Shown one piece after another: positions 61,275 to 64,000 of a stretch of DNA of 64,000 nt. Every line of letters starts with the position of its first letter. Position 1 is the stretch's first letter. Made by a program: the position numbers and the translations under genes. Under the pieces are notes generated by a model. That model was given only the letters and a program-made list of their open reading frames with translations. It made no database searches and was not told the origin of the DNA. The DNA is taken from positions 1 through 64,000 of the forward strand of contig NZ_JAEUGD010000016.1 in NCBI RefSeq assembly GCF_016775155.1. The letters are read 5' to 3'. The DNA comes from Fulvivirga marina (GTDB lineage: Bacteria > Bacteroidota > Bacteroidia > Cytophagales > Cyclobacteriaceae).

Positions 61275-63407
61275 GTGAAACCGCATTTTTATATCATATT
61301 CATTCTTTTTGCCACTTCCTCGTTGGCTCGGCAAGATACCGTAATCATAAGAAATTTTAATACCGGTAATTACAAAGCCACCTCTTTTAATTATATGGGG
61401 ATACAAGGGAAAGATGGCATTTATTATTTTGGTAATGAGGACGGAATACTTCAATATGATGGTAGTGAATGGCAACTTCATACCGTAAAAAATCATACTG
61501 GTATTTTCTCTATGGTTGAGGATGACGATGAAACCCTTTACGTTGGCGGATTCAATGAATTTGGCTATGCAAAAAAAGACTCTTCAGGCACTCTGATTTA
61601 CTCCTCATTAAGAAATAAAATAAGCCCTGATTCAACCATCAATGAGGTCTGGCAAACACTCATCTACAATAAAAATGTCTACTTCCTTTCCTACGATAGA
61701 ATATTAAGATGGGACGGCAGTTCAGTACATCATATTCCCGTGAAGGATGCTTATTTATTTCCAGTAAATGGCCATTTGTATGCATCAACTTTTAATGGAA
61801 ATGTCGTACGACTTGAGGGAGACAGTGTGATATTTGTCAGCAATAAAATCAAATTTAAAGAAGATGCTGCCTTTCAGATCTTACCGGGGCCAGGTGGCAA
61901 ACATGTTATCTTTACCTCCTCGCATGGATTGTATCTTTTTGATGAAAAAAATGGAGAGATTGATAAATGGGATGTTGATGCCAATACCTTTTTAAGTGAA
62001 AGCTTATTATACTCAGCCGTTTATTGGCGAGATAGTCTATACGCCTGTACAAGCTGGACTAACGGACTTATACTGCTCAATAAGAAAGGTGAGATCGTTA
62101 AAAATCTCACTAAAGGTGATGGGCTTGCCACCAACTCCCTACGCGAACCCATGCTGGATACCCGAAACAACCTCTGGGTTGCCTCCAACTACGGTATTTC
62201 ATACCTGCAATGGCCCGTACTTAATCAACCTCAAAAGGTACCTCCTACCATTATTACTAAAGCTACTTTTGACGGAAAATCATTAACACACCCTTATTTA
62301 TCCAACCTGAATTTAACGTATGAATTACCAGTGACTTTTCATTATGCAACTCCAGGATTTGACAAAGAAGACTTGGAGTACAGCTATTTCCTGGAAGGTG
62401 TTGATCCAGGATGGTCAGAGTGGAACCATGATGTAAAAAAAGAATACAGCCACATGAGTGGTGGAGAGTATACATTTCATGTCAAAGCACGCCTCCTGAA
62501 TGGAATGGAAAGCCAACCGGCTACGCTTACATATCATGTACTTAAACCGTGGTATTTATCAAACTGGTTTGCCATAGTATTGATACTCATTCTAGTAGCA
62601 TTGATATACATACTGGTTAAGCTTCGTACGCTACACCTCAGCAGGATCAACAGACAATTAGAGTCTCTTGTAGAGGAAAGAACAACCGAATTAGTAACAC
62701 AAAGGGAGAAGCTTCAGAATGTGAACAAGGATTTACGCACCATGAACACCGAACTCGACAACTTTGTATATCGATCTTCTCATGACTTGGTAGCTCCATT
62801 AAAATCTTTAAAAGGACTCATTAACCTAGCTAAAATGGACAGCCCTGGTGACAGGCAAATGCACTACCTCCAGATCATGAATTCAAGTGTATTGAAGCTT
62901 GAAGATTTTATTAAAAGTATTATGGACTACTCCATTAATACCAAGAGGGAGGTTGAAAAGAAGGAAGTCACACTTGACAGCATCATCAACGAAATTGTTT
63001 CTGAAATAAAATATTTCGAAAAAGCTGAAAAGGTAGACCTTTTCAAAGAGTATGAACCGGACTTTACCATTAAATCAGACCCTAGCAGGCTCAAGATCAT
63101 TTTCAGCAACTTGATTACTAACGGTGTAAAGTATCACAATTATGATCAACCCCAGCCATACATCAAAGTGATAGCGAGCAAAAATTCTGTAGGTACTGAA
63201 GTGAAAATATCAGATAATGGCCAGGGTATATCTGATGAATTCCATGAAAAGATCTTTGATATGTTTTTCAGGGCATCAGAAAGTGCCGAAGGCTCAGGGT
63301 TGGGCCTATATATCGTTAAGGACACAGTGGATAAACTGGGCGCTAAAATATTGGTAGAATCTGCATACGGAGAAGGAACGACGTTCACTTTGAAGTTGGA
63401 TAATTAA
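61275..63407 (+). CDS. Propeller-type sensor histidine kinase (two-component regulator propeller, Y_Y_Y, HisKA, HATPase)
   Basis: The signal peptide (KPHFYIIFILFATSSLARQD) is in frame only with a GTG at 61275 or a TTG at 61269; the first in-frame ATG would be about 40 codons downstream and lose it, so a non-ATG start is required. The 710-residue product has a periplasmic beta-propeller (about 25-320, e.g. YYFGNEDGILQYDGSEW), a Y_Y_Y-like domain (about 330-430), one membrane segment (about 438-458), a coiled coil, an H-box YRSSHDLVAPLKSL with phosphoacceptor His503, and a HATPase domain (DNGQGIS, GSGLGLYIVK). It is a hybrid-like one-sided kinase without receiver or AraC domain, so its regulator is elsewhere. 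Confidence 0.85.
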   Translation: MKPHFYIIFILFATSSLARQDTVIIRNFNTGNYKATSFNYMGIQGKDGIYYFGNEDGILQYDGSEWQLHTVKNHTGIFSMVEDDDETLYVGGFNEFGYAKKDSSGTLIYSSLRNKISPDSTINEVWQTLIYNKNVYFLSYDRILRWDGSSVHHIPVKDAYLFPVNGHLYASTFNGNVVRLEGDSVIFVSNKIKFKEDAAFQILPGPGGKHVIFTSSHGLYLFDEKNGEIDKWDVDANTFLSESLLYSAVYWRDSLYACTSWTNGLILLNKKGEIVKNLTKGDGLATNSLREPMLDTRNNLWVASNYGISYLQWPVLNQPQKVPPTIITKATFDGKSLTHPYLSNLNLTYELPVTFHYATPGFDKEDLEYSYFLEGVDPGWSEWNHDVKKEYSHMSGGEYTFHVKARLLNGMESQPATLTYHVLKPWYLSNWFAIVLILILVALIYILVKLRTLHLSRINRQLESLVEERTTELVTQREKLQNVNKDLRTMNTELDNFVYRSSHDLVAPLKSLKGLINLAKMDSPGDRQMHYLQIMNSSVLKLEDFIKSIMDYSINTKREVEKKEVTLDSIINEIVSEIKYFEKAEKVDLFKEYEPDFTIKSDPSRLKIIFSNLITNGVKYHNYDQPQPYIKVIASKNSVGTEVKISDNGQGISDEFHEKIFDMFFRASESAEGSGLGLYIVKDTVDKLGAKILVESAYGEGTTFTLKLDN

Positions 63408-63466
63408 TTTTATATTCTACTGCTCAACTTTCACAGGTGACTGTTAATTGGCCTGAAAAGATTACA

Positions 63467-63775
63467 TCAACTCCCGGTCTTTCTTTGGACTTCGGAGTTC
63501 TTTTTGGAGTTGGCTTTTTGCATGGGGAGTTTACCGGGAATGTCTATTTCCTCACTATTATTTATCTTATCCAGTAATTCGGCCAATTGTTGATGTAATT
63601 TCTGTCCTTCCGAACCAAGAGCGCCACTTCTTTCTCTGGTATCAAAATAGTTGAATATATTCTTCAGCAATGTAAGCACCTCTCCTTCTCCTTGTTCTGC
63701 ATCAGCCTGCTTATTAATTGCATCTCTTAGTTTGCTAAAATACCCTTGTAGTATTAGTTCTGCCGTTGAGTCCAT
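63467..63775 (-). CDS. Unknown 102-residue helical protein
   Basis: The product is mostly helical with a Lys/Gln-rich C-terminus (PMQKANSKKNSEVQRK). I do not recognise it. It starts 12 bp after the TPR-protein stop, so it belongs to the same leftward unit, which extends beyond the window. Confidence 0.5.
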   Translation of the reverse strand: MDSTAELILQGYFSKLRDAINKQADAEQGEGEVLTLLKNIFNYFDTRERSGALGSEGQKLHQQLAELLDKINNSEEIDIPGKLPMQKANSKKNSEVQRKTGS

Positions 63776-63787
63776 TGTGTGTCGAAT

Positions 63788-64000
63788 TTATTGTGCTTTT
63801 GATTTCATTGATCTTTGTAGACTATTGATAAGTTTATCTACATTATCTTTCTCTCTCTCGGAGGCCAACTCTTTATACTTATGCAACACCTTGACTGCTT
63901 CCTTAAAATCCTTTTGCATGGCCATTACCAAACCTAGATTATAATATGCACTTTCAAAAGTCGGCTCTATCTCTATAGAAATTTCATAATGAAGTTTCGC
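63788..64000 (-). CDS. TPR protein, C-terminal fragment cut by window edge
   Basis: The 70 C-terminal residues are visible. SAYYNLGLVMAMQKDFKEAV is a clear TPR unit, followed by a Lys/Glu-rich helix and a stop at 63788-63790. The start lies beyond the window, so size and partners cannot be given. It is co-directional with the 102-residue gene. Confidence 0.7.
   Translation of the reverse strand, partial: AKLHYEISIEIEPTFESAYYNLGLVMAMQKDFKEAVKVLHKYKELASEREKDNVDKLINSLQRSMKSKAQ

Noticed and set aside
1-64000. tRNA, rRNA, CRISPR array, insertion sequence or attachment site
   Set aside because: I found no cloverleaf-type T-loop motif in intergenic DNA, no regularly spaced repeats, no transposase and no terminal inverted repeats with target duplications.

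Overview
The window is chromosomal DNA from a Bacteroidota bacterium, most likely a gliding or marine member of the Cytophagales (Fulvivirga/Marivirga/Flammeovirga-like). The reasons are type IX secretion (T9SS) sorting domains on very large surface proteins, two PorP/SprF-family outer-membrane proteins, the RDD-SpoIIM-DUF4129-DUF4350-MoxR-DUF58 block typical of this phylum, candidate TAnnTTTG promoter elements and moderately AT-rich DNA. I see no tRNA, rRNA, CRISPR array, IS element or prophage structural gene.

Layout. 0.5-3.6 kb: envelope genes (YkuD-like L,D-transpeptidase, YARHG lipoprotein, DUF2306 membrane protein, VanX-like D,D-dipeptidase). 4.1-7.2 kb: a secreted clan GH-A glycosidase with duplicated Ig-like domains, three FN3 domains and a T9SS tail. 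7.4-9.7 kb: an ABC-F ATPase convergent with a LuxR-type regulator. 9.9-22.6 kb: an 11-gene leftward operon, the most unusual part of the window. From its 5' end it encodes a subtilase without signal peptide, four large proteins I cannot place, a 55-residue microprotein, a 103-residue acidic protein, a Trypco2-like adaptor, a long disordered protein ending in a papain-like-fold candidate, an unknown beta-rich protein, and an 807-residue fusion of a caspase-like (clan CD) domain with a zinc phospholipase C-like domain. Three of these proteins, two of them clearly, share an N-terminal basic/leucine motif. I infer a protease-centred effector or conflict system. No contractile-tail, T6SS or phage genes accompany it.

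22.8-31 kb: a helical-repeat protein, two histidine-kinase-type proteins (one without a phosphoacceptor His), a TerB-like protein, a methyltransferase, a PAS-only truncated paralogue of the LuxR regulator, and a short-chain dehydrogenase. 30.8-33.7 kb: an IF2-N-like basic protein and a DUF3352/MORN-type protein. 34-36.4 kb: cydAB (cytochrome bd). 36.5-43.3 kb: the MoxR/DUF58 membrane block and RDD protein. 43.3-47.9 kb: a TerB-like protein, a secreted toroid protein, small proteins, a thioredoxin, a TrpF-like protein and an outer-membrane barrel. 48.1-60.0 kb: a T9SS surface locus, PorP(+SPOR) - 1063-residue adhesin - 2059-residue adhesin - PorP, closed by a strong terminator. 60.5-64 kb: an alpha/beta hydrolase, a propeller-type sensor kinase with a non-ATG start, and the end of a TPR operon that runs off the window.

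Start codons were chosen from overlaps, signal peptides and available ATGs. Domain names rest on motif recognition by eye, without database searches.
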